The position numbers and the translations under genes were made by a program. This document shows positions 25,901-37,900 of a stretch of DNA of 64,000 nt, piece after piece. The notes under the pieces are model-generated. The model made no database searches. It saw only the letters and a program-made list of their open reading frames with translations, and was not told where the DNA came from. Position 1 is the first letter of the stretch. Each line of letters starts with the position of its first letter. Origin of the DNA: Linepithema humile (Eukaryota > Arthropoda > Insecta > Hymenoptera > Formicidae); the NCBI RefSeq assembly GCF_040581485.1, contig NC_090128.1:682001-746000 (forward strand). The letters run 5' to 3'.

Positions 25901-28855
25901 TCGAATGTGTAGAAAAATCACTTGTCGTTCTTCTCTTGTAGAGATACGTGGAAAACGTGAAGCAGGATGCGAGCATTGGGACAAACATATTAAGAGTGTC
26001 GGCATCCGATGAGGATGCTGATAACAATGGCGCGATCGTGTACTCGCTGAGCTCGACCACGAATAAACAGAATCTGGAGTACTTTGAGATCCAACCAGAG
26101 TCTGGTTGGATCGTATTAAAGAAGCCTCTAGACGTAAGTATCCTCATTAAATCGCTGATTTACATATCGTCTCTCTTTAGCAGTATAAACAGCATATCGT
26201 TTTCCTGGAACACTCCCACTTTTTCGTGGGCGAGGCTTGTATTTTTCTTTGCGGCTTGCTAGCTTTTTTTGCTCTTGACGTCTTACGATACACTTATGAT
26301 ACTTCAGAGACCAGTTCTCAGTTCGATATCATTTGCAGCGAAGTGTTTATAAAGAGTAGCGCGAAAAATAATTGCTTCCAATGTTAACCTCGCGATATAA
26401 TCGCGGATGAGATCCTGCGGATGCACTCGTCCCGAACAAGTGTCGCGTGTCCCAGGAATGTGTAGGCTACGTAGTATATTATATCTATTTATATATATAT
26501 ATACGTACATATATATATGATATCGTATAAATACAAAACTTAAGTGTACACCTTCTGCCGATATATTGTACGTTTGCGTTGACTTACGTTATATTTAACA
26601 CGAATCCGTTTTGTTGCTGAGCGGATAAACTTGTATACTAATATACGTTTGGTCGGCAATTATTTCTCTCATCACTAATATGCAACGAAATGAGTTTCCT
26701 TTTTACGGCACATGTATAGAACTTTTTAATTCCCATTGATATGCACAATGTGTTCACTATGGTAAATACTTAGCTATGCCTGATTTCCTCAAACGCTTCA
26801 TGTACCTGAATCGATCGACCGTTCGGGCTATTTTTGCAACAAAACACTCTCTCTCTGTCTCTCTCATTTTCTCTATTGAGAACATACTCGCGGCGCGAGT
26901 ATCTTTTTAAACGATTCCAAACGAAGCTTTGATACCTCTTGTCCAGTTTTTTTATTCAGTCTTTTCGTCGAGAGTCGGTCGTCGAGTTGCGTGTTGAGTA
27001 ATCGAGAAGACACGCGCGCGCGTGTGTAATATACCTTTTTTTTGCCGTTCTTCTTTTTCTCTTCACTTAGATTTCCTTTGTTCGCCGTTTTGCCGCGTTT
27101 CTCCGGTTTTTCTGCCGCGATGTTAATCAATGATTTTCGATCGATTTGTTAAATGCCGACGCGCGTAATTTTGCAAAAAAAAGAAGCATGTGCGGATCGG
27201 CCCGTACATGCGTGCGCACGGTCGACCGAACGCGAACGTGTGCACTTTTCATACTTTTCCCAAAAGTAGCCACGAAAAGGATGTGTGTGATTTGTACGTG
27301 TTACGCGTTGGAGAAACGGGAAAAAAATGGAAAGGAAAGACGGTGATGAAACGATGATTGATAAGAGACATAGCAAAAGAAATGAAAACGTTCTGAGCAA
27401 ACTAATAATCTTTAATTATCCAACTAACATTATTAATTATGAATGTTTTTCAAAAGGGAAGTGATGTTTTTTGAACTTCCAGGAGCAGGTGGGAACGACA
27501 TTTTTTGAGCCCCACGTACGGTGTACTTCAACCTCTACGCATTTTGTGGTGCATCAGACATAAACAATTTTTGACAATGCTTGCATATTTTATATGAATG
27601 TGTTTTTGATTCCTTTACAGGAACGGATCTCGCTCTCGCTCCTACATCCATCCTTGCCCTACCTCTCACTCTTTCTATCTCTTCTATATCTATTTCTAAG
27701 TTCCGAATTTTTTATATTAAAATATTTTCTACATTTTTTTGGGTGCTGCATTTTGTTTTTTCTTGTTATATCAATGATTATTTTTGGAAGATTGCACGGT
27801 ATTTTGTTATGTTGATTATTTTCTCGACAAGTTTTTTACTTTTCTATCTGTATCTCTTCGAATGATTTGTATGCTGGAGACAAAACCTGCATTTTTTGGT
27901 TTCTACCACTTTCTTTCGTTCACTTTATTTTATGTATTATTTATCTATTTTTATAAATCTTTTTTATATTTCTTCTATTTCTCTAACACACTTTCTTTCT
28001 GACGTTTCCCGATTTTCATCCCGCACTCCCGGTGTACCACGACGTGACTGACAAAGAAAAGGAAAAGAACACGAAATGTATTTTTGATCGAGAGCGTTTG
28101 TCAATGTATAGACATGTGTATATACATATGTGCATAGATCATAAGAGAATTGTCCGTGGTGTGACATTTTTTCTTCTGTGATTGGGGCGGCATACCACTG
28201 TCGTGACGAAAACGGGAAGAAATGCGAATGAAAGTGAACGGATGTAGTCACGGAATGAAAGGGAAGTAATCGGAAAAAAAATAAGCGTGCGTCATTAATT
28301 ATCACGACAAAATCAGAAATAACGTCCATCGGTTTTTGAGTGTCGTTAAAACGAAAACGAATCAGACGAGGGGTCGTCATGATTTTTTTTTCTCCCCCAA
28401 CCTTCCCCCCAAAAGCCTCCACATCACCAGCCCCCCTCTCTCTGTCCCCTCTTTCTTCCTCCCTCCCCATCCCCATCGTCTCCTCCCGATGCCTCTTTAT
28501 CGCATTCTCGCTTGCATGCAAATGCCTGCATTGATTGATTTCGTAAAGGAACTAATTTGAACTTCTTATTGTTTATGTTTGTGTTCATTGCACCATTTAC
28601 TTTCTTCGGATTTGATGATGACAAAAAAAAAAAGGGCTGTTTTCCAGTAAGTAGGATCTATATTCTTGTGTTTCACACCTTGCATCGAGACACATTATGA
28701 TGTGACAGCATTGTTATACCTGCGCAAAAGAAGAAGTATAATATTTGTTGCAAATACTAGAGCGCCTTCCGTTCGATTATTCAACATTATATCGTTTCGA
28801 TGATTTTTCGCATCTGTTGTTGTTATTATTGTCACTCGGAGACGTCACTCTCTAT

Positions 28856-28904
<49 letters not shown>

Positions 28905-31900
28905 CTGCTCTTTTTTTCTCTTCTTGTCGCTAAATTTCTATAAAACTTTCTCTCTTTATCTAATCGTTACTTTTCGAGTGTTTTTTTTTTCCAAAAACTT
29001 TATATCACGCGCGATATCTTTTTTTATGTACATACACACGTGCTACCGCGCTATCTATTTTCGCTCTTTCGTCCTGGTCTCGTATGTATCCATAGGTGAA
29101 GGATTCCGCACCGTCGATGACCTAATCAATATGTTCTCACGCGGTGCGTGATATCCGACGGACGTTTGACAAGTGAATATCATAAATAATAGATTTGGGA
29201 ATTTCTTATAAATTATATTAAAAAAATATTATTTATTTAAATTGTTGACTTATTAAACGTTTATATCAGCATTTGCATTAATTTGTCATCAATTTGGTTT
29301 AATAAAGCACTGAACGTGATCTGCCTTGCTGAAATTACATGACGTTATTTTTTATTTTTCACTCTGTATTACTAGCACAGCACTTTCTAATCGCATATCA
29401 CACAGCAGCGCCTTTTTAGCATAAATCAGCGTGTTTCTCGATAGAATCAGAGTGTAGCTGTTTTACATATATCTATTTCGTCAACGTCCGTTGGATATCA
29501 AATGCTGTACAGGGATCTCGTTCCACTACTGGAACAGCTTCAATAATCACTTTTAATGTTCCAGGAAGCCGGTAATTCTCGTTACTAGAAATCTTATGAG
29601 ATAGCAAGATCCCGATTATAGACAAAAGTGTTCGCAAAAAGCTCACTTGGAAACGAAGGACGCCGACTGTAGATTCGGTTTCCAAACGGTTAACCTGATA
29701 CAGTGCTTTTGTTGACATAAATCGCGATATTAATATTCACCCTGTACGATCAGCGGGTGAATAGAATCAAAGATATTTAAATTGAATAATCAAAAATTAA
29801 GAAATTTCTTGTCAATTGTCTTTAAATTAAAAGTGTATTAATACACTTTATTCTATCAATTTTTCACAGTATGTAAATTTTGGATTACAATTTTCTTTAT
29901 CTTAAATTTCTATTCATCCGCTGTTACTCTGTTATACTAGATGCTTTAGAACTATTTGCAGCTTTTAAAATATGGATTTTTTGATATCTCTAAATATTTT
30001 AATAACAATTTTTGTGATAATTGTAAAATAAAGAAATAATCGCGAGTTAAAGGTAAGAAAACATAACTAATTTATAGGTAATTTTATTTATCAGAGATAT
30101 ATATAAATATGTATTAAAAATTTATAAAACAAAAAGATATTAACTGTAATCAAAGAATCTATAGATGAAGAAGGCAATTCTAGAACATCTGGTATCTTCC
30201 GTTTTGGTGTTATCTCGGATGAATAAGGATAAGCACAGCAGTATTTCATCCAATAATTATTTATAATATTCAAGGCAATTCTTATATTTTTCTTTCGTTA
30301 AAATGAAAATTGTAGCGATTTATTACTTGCCTGGCCATAAAATTGTTGACAATTTTGATTTAAAATCAGAGTCACAAAATGTAAACGCACAGATAAAGTA
30401 TTTGTCAACCAATTAATATTAATTAATACAGCAATGAACTCAAATATGCAAGCACATGCATTCGACAAGTAAGTATATCATTACATATTACATCGCCTAC
30501 ATTTGTTCATGATTTTACGCAATTTGCTTATTGATTTATCATATGTGCAACGATATTGTTATCGTTTTACTAACCAGCAGAAGTCGGCGATATAATATTT
30601 TCATCATTATTATCATCACCAGCATCATCATCATCATCATCATTGTTATCATAATCTTCATCACCATTGTATGCTGCAATGACTCACGTAACTATTCACG
30701 AGACCTCACCTCACGGCATGTTTGAGTTCATTGCAATAAATCTTGTCCTTGTAACCGTTATTACTATTTAGTGGGGGAACAGTCATTAAAGAAATAACAG
30801 ATTCGTTTGTCAGATAGACAGCGAATCCATCGCCGAGATAACACGCAACGGAACAGTCCTAATGTCCACCAGGATACCTACGAGACTGCACGGTCCTCTC
30901 TCTTTCTCTCTGTTTTTTCTTTCTATCTATCTTTCTATCTGTTTGTCTTTCTCTCTTCTGTTTCAATTTTGCTCGCGATAAAAAAAAAAAGTAAAAAACC
31001 ATCGAGCACTTTCTCATGCGGACGCGCTCGACGCCGAGTGACGCTTTAATTCTTTCGTAAAAACTCCAACAGAAAGAACGAAAACGAAAATGAAAAAAAA
31101 AGAAAATAAAACAAAAAGTGACGAAACGGAAAAATCACAAAAAAAAAAACAAAAAAAACCGCCAACTAAAATCCCGAAAGAAGTGTCCTATAAGTTGACG
31201 GCCCAATGTTTTGCCACTAGCGTGACAGCTATCGCCTGCGAGTACGGGCCTCCGACAGAGGGACGCCAATCTTGTCCGCAGACGTGGACGTTGAGTTAGA
31301 CGTCGTAGACAGAAACAATAAACCACCTGTGTGGGATGCGAATGTATACGGCCCCATTCACATCAAAGAAAATGTCACAGTGGGTACTGTAGTGACGTCG
31401 GTGAAAGCCAGGTTTGTATGCCACGACATGACCGAGACAAGACACGTGACATGCCGTGCCGTGCCATGCAGTGCTGCCTCTCCTTTCTATCTGTCGATCA
31501 CTCTCTAACTCTATTTTTAGTCGTCTTTCTTTCTTTTCTTTTTGATCCCTTCTCCATTCAATTACTCACGTATTCTGTACGCCTATCGATTCCCTTTATC
31601 CGATTGGGTTTACTTTCCGTTACGCTAGATTCACCTTCTCTCTTCAGCTTAGTTTATGTACTGCTTTTTAGTTCGTTCACTCCCGTTTTGCCCTTCTGGT
31701 CCTGTCACATCTCTATTACGTTGAGTCTCTTCCATATCTATACGTTTACTTCTCTTTTTAGATACACAGACACAGGACACACAACCACTTTCTTTCTTTC
31801 TGGTTGCGGAAGCACTTATGGTTAAGCGCGGCGCGGTAGATCGCTGATTGCCGGACACTCCTTCTCCTATTACTACTACAACTATTACTTTTACTACTAC

Positions 31901-34900
31901 CACTATCTCTTCCCAACATGTACTGTAGCGAGCCGCGACGATCGCTCTTCGACGATATTTGGAGACAGCGAGTGTTCGATCGGGCGGAAAATTGCTCACA
32001 AATGATCGAGCATTGTAATTTTCAAGTGGAGTAAGTTGTAAAACCCTAGCTTTAGACCTAAGACGGGGAGACGTTACTGTTACAATACAATTTATTATTA
32101 TTTTTCTTGTATGTAGTCTTACTATTAGTAACAGAAATATTCTTGTAGAAAAAGTTTCATTCCAAAGTTTATCTTAAATTACAATTAACTGTCAGGTTTG
32201 TTTTTCAGCTACCGTTTTCATCTTGTTGTTGCGAACAAAGGTTTAATAATGCAGCGATCGTTATAAATTGCGCACGTAGCACGACTGCGGAAGAACTAAA
32301 CTTACTCCACTTGAAAGTCGAACGGGCTTTCGGAGAGCGATGAGAACCTTGTGCTTCTTCAGAGACTCCGAAGACGCAGCGATCGTCGCGCGGATCTTAG
32401 CGGACATATGCAATAACAACCATAACTGTGCAAATGCGGAAAGGCGGAGAGGTGATCTAGCTTAGGCGAGGATGTAGCGAGAGAGGTGATCCTGGTGCCT
32501 TTTGCGATATTTTCACGCGAATGCAGAATGCAGGTTGCGGAGCGTCGTCGATCGTCCACCCAAGAGCGCTCGCTCAGCCTCCGGCCGCTGCGTGCTGTTT
32601 GAGCACCAATTTCGGTGCGAGAGCCCGCGCTATAATTTTGTCGAGTCGGCACCGAAGGTGCAATACGACACACATAATGCGAGCTCGCGCTCGCAAATAC
32701 GAAACGTTCCAGGCGTTGGCGTTCGGCCGAGACGAGGCTGCCGTCGCGCGAGGCTGCCCAGCGGATGCGGGCGAGAGAGAACCTTCCACTCTACCCTCCG
32801 TCGCGAAAAATGCGACTGGGGGGGGGGGGACACAACCACATGTACCATGTACTCTCTCTGCCACGAAGCCTTGGCGCCTTAACACTAACGCCGTTGTTTT
32901 TTGTTCCCGTTTGTTATACACGCGGTCTGGCCGTAGCGCGAGACGTACAAGCTGGAGGCGATGGCCAAAGACAGGGGCTACCCACCCTTGTCGCGAACGG
33001 TGGAAGTACAGATTGACGTTGTGGACCGTGCGAATAATCCGCCCGTATGGGACCACGTAGTGTATGGCCCGATCTACATTAAAGAGAACATGGCCGTCGG
33101 GGCTAAAGTTGTGTCTATTAAAGCCAGGTCTGTCACACTGTCAATGCTCCGTGCGGCTCTCTGCACGAACCCGCCCTGCACGCAATCTCGTGGCAGTATT
33201 GTTCTTGTGCACGTTAATTGATATTGTGTACGAATCCACATTACACGCATTTCAACTCACATATATACACACACGCATACACATACATGCATACGCAAGC
33301 ATAACAACGTTCGCAGAGGCAGCGCGCGCGTGTTCGCTCGCTCGTTCGCATATACTCGTAAGCACACACCTGTGTACGCGCGTAGGATTCGTGGGAAACA
33401 TGATCGGAATGTCGAGTATACAGGGACCACGTTCGCACGATCAGCGTGGAGAATACCGGAAGATCTTCGCCGTAGAATGTGGACGCTGCGATGGTTCTTG
33501 ATGAACTCAAATGTTAATTAGCGCGATACGCGGTGTACAAATGTCGCATTCGGTGATGCAAGGCATAAAGCATCAAATCGCCCTCAATATTTCAATGAAA
33601 TTATATCAGAGAAAAGCAGAGGGAAACAATTTTCAGTAAAGATAAAAAATTTCTGTTACTTTTTTTTTACAAGAATTATTTCCTTAAAATTGTCAATATC
33701 TAAAAGTTAAATTACAGTTTTTACATCGCTTGTTGTCATCGCAAGTAGCATAAAAATATCTTGCTATATTTTGCTATATCAAGGTAATTACTAAATCCCA
33801 CTTGTTTACAGATTCTAGCTTTAGCCGCGGAATACCAGAAGTAATAAGAACTATCGCTTCGGATCACGTCCACCCACGTACGAGTGCAAATGCGTTTTTT
33901 GTATTTGTTCAAACGCGCGAGATGCATTCACACGGATTAGAACATACCGACGTATTGTCCTCGGCGTGTATGGCCGTTTGCGAGGCGCCGATCTCGTTAG
34001 TGTTTCCTATTGTTGGTATTTTATTTATTTATTTTTTTTTGTCAACTTAAACGCGAACGTGCAAATAACGCTGTTATATCGGCTCCGCGCACAGAGCCGA
34101 TTATATTCCTGAAACGCTTTGTTGCATTTCGACGTGCGGGCACCGAATCGTTTACATCCCCTTGCGAGGGCTTTATAACTAATTTCACCGGCGAGATTTA
34201 ATTCTTTCCTACGCGCGGATGACGGTAACAAGAAGGCGTCTCTCTCGTGTACGTACACTAAATTGAATAAACGACCACCGACGACCGTCAAAGGCTGCTT
34301 TTCATTCGCGGATTGTGCTCTGTAATTCGCGAAGATATAAGAAACGGCACGAGATCCAAGCAGAGCCGCGTCGAGTATCCGTCTCGGCGCATTTATCACC
34401 GGAGCGCAATTTCCGGACAAAGCGCGAGTTCTATTGTTGTTTGGTAATCGACACAAGTACCGCTCAGACGTTATTACATTAAGTATTAATTGTTCGTCGC
34501 TCATTGTTGCGTAGGTCTCACCGTTAATTCGCACGAACGAAAAGAATAGACACAATGATTTTGCGAGTCAATAGATTGCGCAGTTTCGCGAGTAACAGTC
34601 TATATTTATTAATTTATTACGATAAAGAGATGCGAATTAACGTAAGCTGCATCACAACAAATATTGCAATTTTTGACGATAGCTTTCTTCGTGTCATTAT
34701 TATTTTATGAAACTTAAATAGAATAACCAATTTAAAATTCCGATTGCATATGCGACTTTGCAAAAAATATTCGCAAATGAACCGCGTCGTGTATTATGCG
34801 CGATAGCATGCTGGCAAAGAAGTATAGCTAAGTTGATGCAAGCCCGTCTTTTTGTAACGAGCGTACCAAAAACCGCGTCGAAAAAACATTAGTAATGGGT

Positions 34901-37900
34901 AGTTTGCACTTGACGTACCGCTTTTAACCGGTGGTTTCGCGGAGACACATGGACTTCCGGTGGCAACGGATCGGCTAATTATATATGTGTACAATGCACG
35001 AGAGGTGCCAGATGCCACCGTCACGTGCTGTCGGCGCAAGATAGTATATTTTATTGTAAATTCAACATATAACCCCTCTGTACCGTGTCTCTGTCACGCG
35101 AATGTTCCGGCAGCTTATCTGGTCCAAACACACGGTTCGACTCTTCGCAAATACAAATAATCGCGAATGCAATTTCAATACAAATAATCTGCAATTGTAT
35201 ATAATAATTGTAAAAAAAGCCATGACTCTCTCTTTTGTTTTAAATTTGAGAGAATGCGCCGATGCATGGAAAAATAATACGTCTCGTACAAATATATTTT
35301 TATTGATATTTTATTTTTAATATTTTCATAGAATGTTTAAATAGAAGCGCTTCATAAAAAAAAGCTGTAAATTCTAAAGACATCAATTTCATTTGAATAA
35401 TAATTGTACAAATTCTCATGACATGTAATTCTCTTTCTAATTATTCTCAACGCGGTAAATATTGTTACATACGTTTCGCATCAAGCTAGACTTTGTCAAT
35501 TTAAGCATTTAAGCATTTAAGCGAAATTCTCACAGACACTACAAATTCCACGCATCCTAGCGTTAGTGACATCTCGGAGGATTAATTCCGGGGAGTTTAC
35601 TCGTTAGGACCCCGTTTTAATGGCAGCCGGAAAGCGATGCAACAAAACGTTTCATTATTCGCGTTAGTCCGCCATTTTCCGCCAACTTTCCTCATCAACG
35701 TCGCGCGCCCACGCACACGTAGGGATGTCATCAAGCGTATACACATACATACACCTTGATATTAGCCGCCGATAATCGTTTCGCTCGTCGGGAATTCGCG
35801 GCCTAAGCAAGAAACGCATTAATTCGCGCCATACGACGTTTGTTAAGCCGCAACGTTAACGAGCGATGGGTGTCTTAAAAGCCACGTGTTTGTTCCTGCG
35901 CTGCGACTCGATATTGCGATATTGTATACCCTACAGTCGTTGCCAGCTATTTTGTTAACCACGACGAGCTGCCGCGTCGGATTTTAGAACGCAGAACTCT
36001 CTTTCTCTCTCTATCTATCTCTCATACATTTGTTGTGTGTGCCGTAAACATATTTTTGGGCATGTTTTACGAATAGATGCTTCCCTGGACTACATTGTTG
36101 ATTTGACCAGTCGTTGCCGTTTTCTTATTTCTCTCTCATGGTTTATCGTTCATGCGTGCCTCGTTTATTTTTCTCTCTCTCTCTTCTAAGTTTGAATTTT
36201 TACTCCAATTTTTCTCAGCACCGGATTGGCTTTTTTCAAAATTTACTTTGGTCTCGTTTTTTCGTTGTGTGCGCTCATGCCCGGGACTCGTCATCACCCG
36301 CCGGTGATCGGAGTCGCGAGTCGATCGAGTAGCTGTGGCCGCAAATGATGGAGCAGTTATTATTAATTTCCGTTGACTCCCCGATGCCTGACTTCGCAAT
36401 CGCAGTCGAGCGTACCCGCAGTATGTCGTACATACGTTGTTTCATTTTTTGCTCCTCCATTGTTTTCTTTTTTGGTTGGTTTATCAGTTTATCAATTTAT
36501 CTCCGTATAGCGATTTACAATCTTGGTTCGTCGCAAAGACACGCATTACTCATCCAATCATCGACATACGTTTCATGAATGCCGTAATTAATTTTTGGGC
36601 ATGTTTCGTCAGTTGCTTATCTTGCGTTAGGTTTACAACGTGTAATCACGTATTTTTCTTTTCTGTTGTGTTCCCTCTTTTTTCCTTTTTCTTCGAGAGC
36701 GTAGTGTGTTCTCGTAGTGTCTTTTTTGTCGGCGAGATCTTTTTTGTGCGCCGTTCGACGGCAAGTTGAGTATCGATTTAGATTGGAGTTGATGACATAG
36801 TTAGAGCATCTTTGATTGCTGAAGTCACCGTCTCGTATCACGAGTATCGGGCAGTATAGTAGTGATTATATACCTTTGCCTCTCTAATTAAAATTGAGCG
36901 AGCAACAGCATCTGCTAATTGACTTGCGCCGCTACGTGACGCTCGCGGATTGAAACGTTCACTTATCGACTAGCGAGGAATTTTTTTTTCTCTTTGTCCT
37001 TTTCTATTTGCAAAAAAGGAAAGAGAGGAAAATTATGGATTCACGAGACTCGAAACGAAAATAATACTGGCGATTTCTCGCATCTTTCTGGCGAGTGAGC
37101 TGACACAGAAATTAACCTTCGTCAATACGATTTTATCGTTGCGTAAAAACATTTATTTTAAAAACATTTATTCTATCGAAAACAATTAAATGCTATAACT
37201 AGTCATCTATTACAATTTGATTTATTCACATTTATACGAAAATTAATAAAAATCGCTGCGTAAATGTCAACTGCAATTTTTCTCCTGTAAATGAAAATTG
37301 TATTGCAGCTGGTTAATTATATGCTCACGCATACACTCATAATGACACAAATACAGACACGCACACACATACAGACACATCTGCATCGTCACCGCACACC
37401 AGTGGTTCAGGGGCGGTTATGCACCGACTGGGGATATAAAGTCTCTACGTTCTAACTTTGCTCTTTCTATCGTAACGAGACACACGCGCCACTCTATGCG
37501 ACAATCTTAAACAAGCTTCTTGCCACACACACTTAACGTAGCTGTAAGACACACGTACGTGCGCGCACTCACACACTCACTCAATGCAAAACTTCGGACT
37601 AAGGGTCACGCTTATAAGCTGTACTACTAACCGACACCCATAATGTCTAACCCACTCGACACGAACGTGACACCGTCCGTTAGACGTCCGTGGATAACGA
37701 GCAATTAAAAGCGCGCCGTGCGAGCGTCATTTGTCACGGGCACGAGCTGCGCTATTATTCCGCCGGTAATTTGGAAATTCTCCTAAATTAGCATTCGGCT
37801 TCAATGGCGCCGCTAACGAGCAATCGGAATTAATCAGAGAAAAAAAATGCACGATGACGCGGGGTTCATTTTACGTGCCGGACGTGATTAATAAGCATCG

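Larger units (their letters stand above)
26134..31220 (+). other. CadN intron c8 to alternative exon 9a (extends to 32936 when 9b is used)
   Basis: 5.1 kb intron. It holds a C-rich block (28394-28470), a (CT)n repeat (28859-28900), an ATC-rich stretch near 30613-30645, and just before exon 9a a CT-rich tract (30893-30962) followed by an A-rich tract (31060-31163). I found no additional cadherin-type exon. Open frames at 26873-28620 and 29473-29718 resemble nothing I recognise. Confidence 0.75.

Noticed and set aside
27581..28002. Hydrophobic open frames resembling membrane segments
   Set aside because: Phe/Leu/Ser richness follows directly from TTT/CTT-rich intronic DNA.
29473..29718. Minus-strand open frame of 81 codons with balanced composition
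   Set aside because: Looked coding-like, but no family was recognised. An 8-bp GTACAGGG/CCCTGTAC inverted pair nearby (29504 and 29739) hints at a transposon remnant yet is too short to support one.
31929..32030. Possible extra exon between 9a and 9b (acceptor-like CTGTAG before 31929, donor GTAAGT at 32031)
   Set aside because: Length about 100 nt, an in-frame stop in the phase needed, and no cadherin-like residues; more likely a decoy donor inside an inverted-repeat arm.
32502..33060. Open frames of 126-179 codons overlapping exon 9b in other frames and the minus strand
   Set aside because: Shadows of a GC-rich region; only the frame encoding RETYKLEAMAKD has homology and correct splice phases.
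34025..34555. Minus-strand open frame of 176 codons in the 13-kb intron
   Set aside because: No domain, signal peptide or recognisable family; CpG-rich background favours chance open frames.
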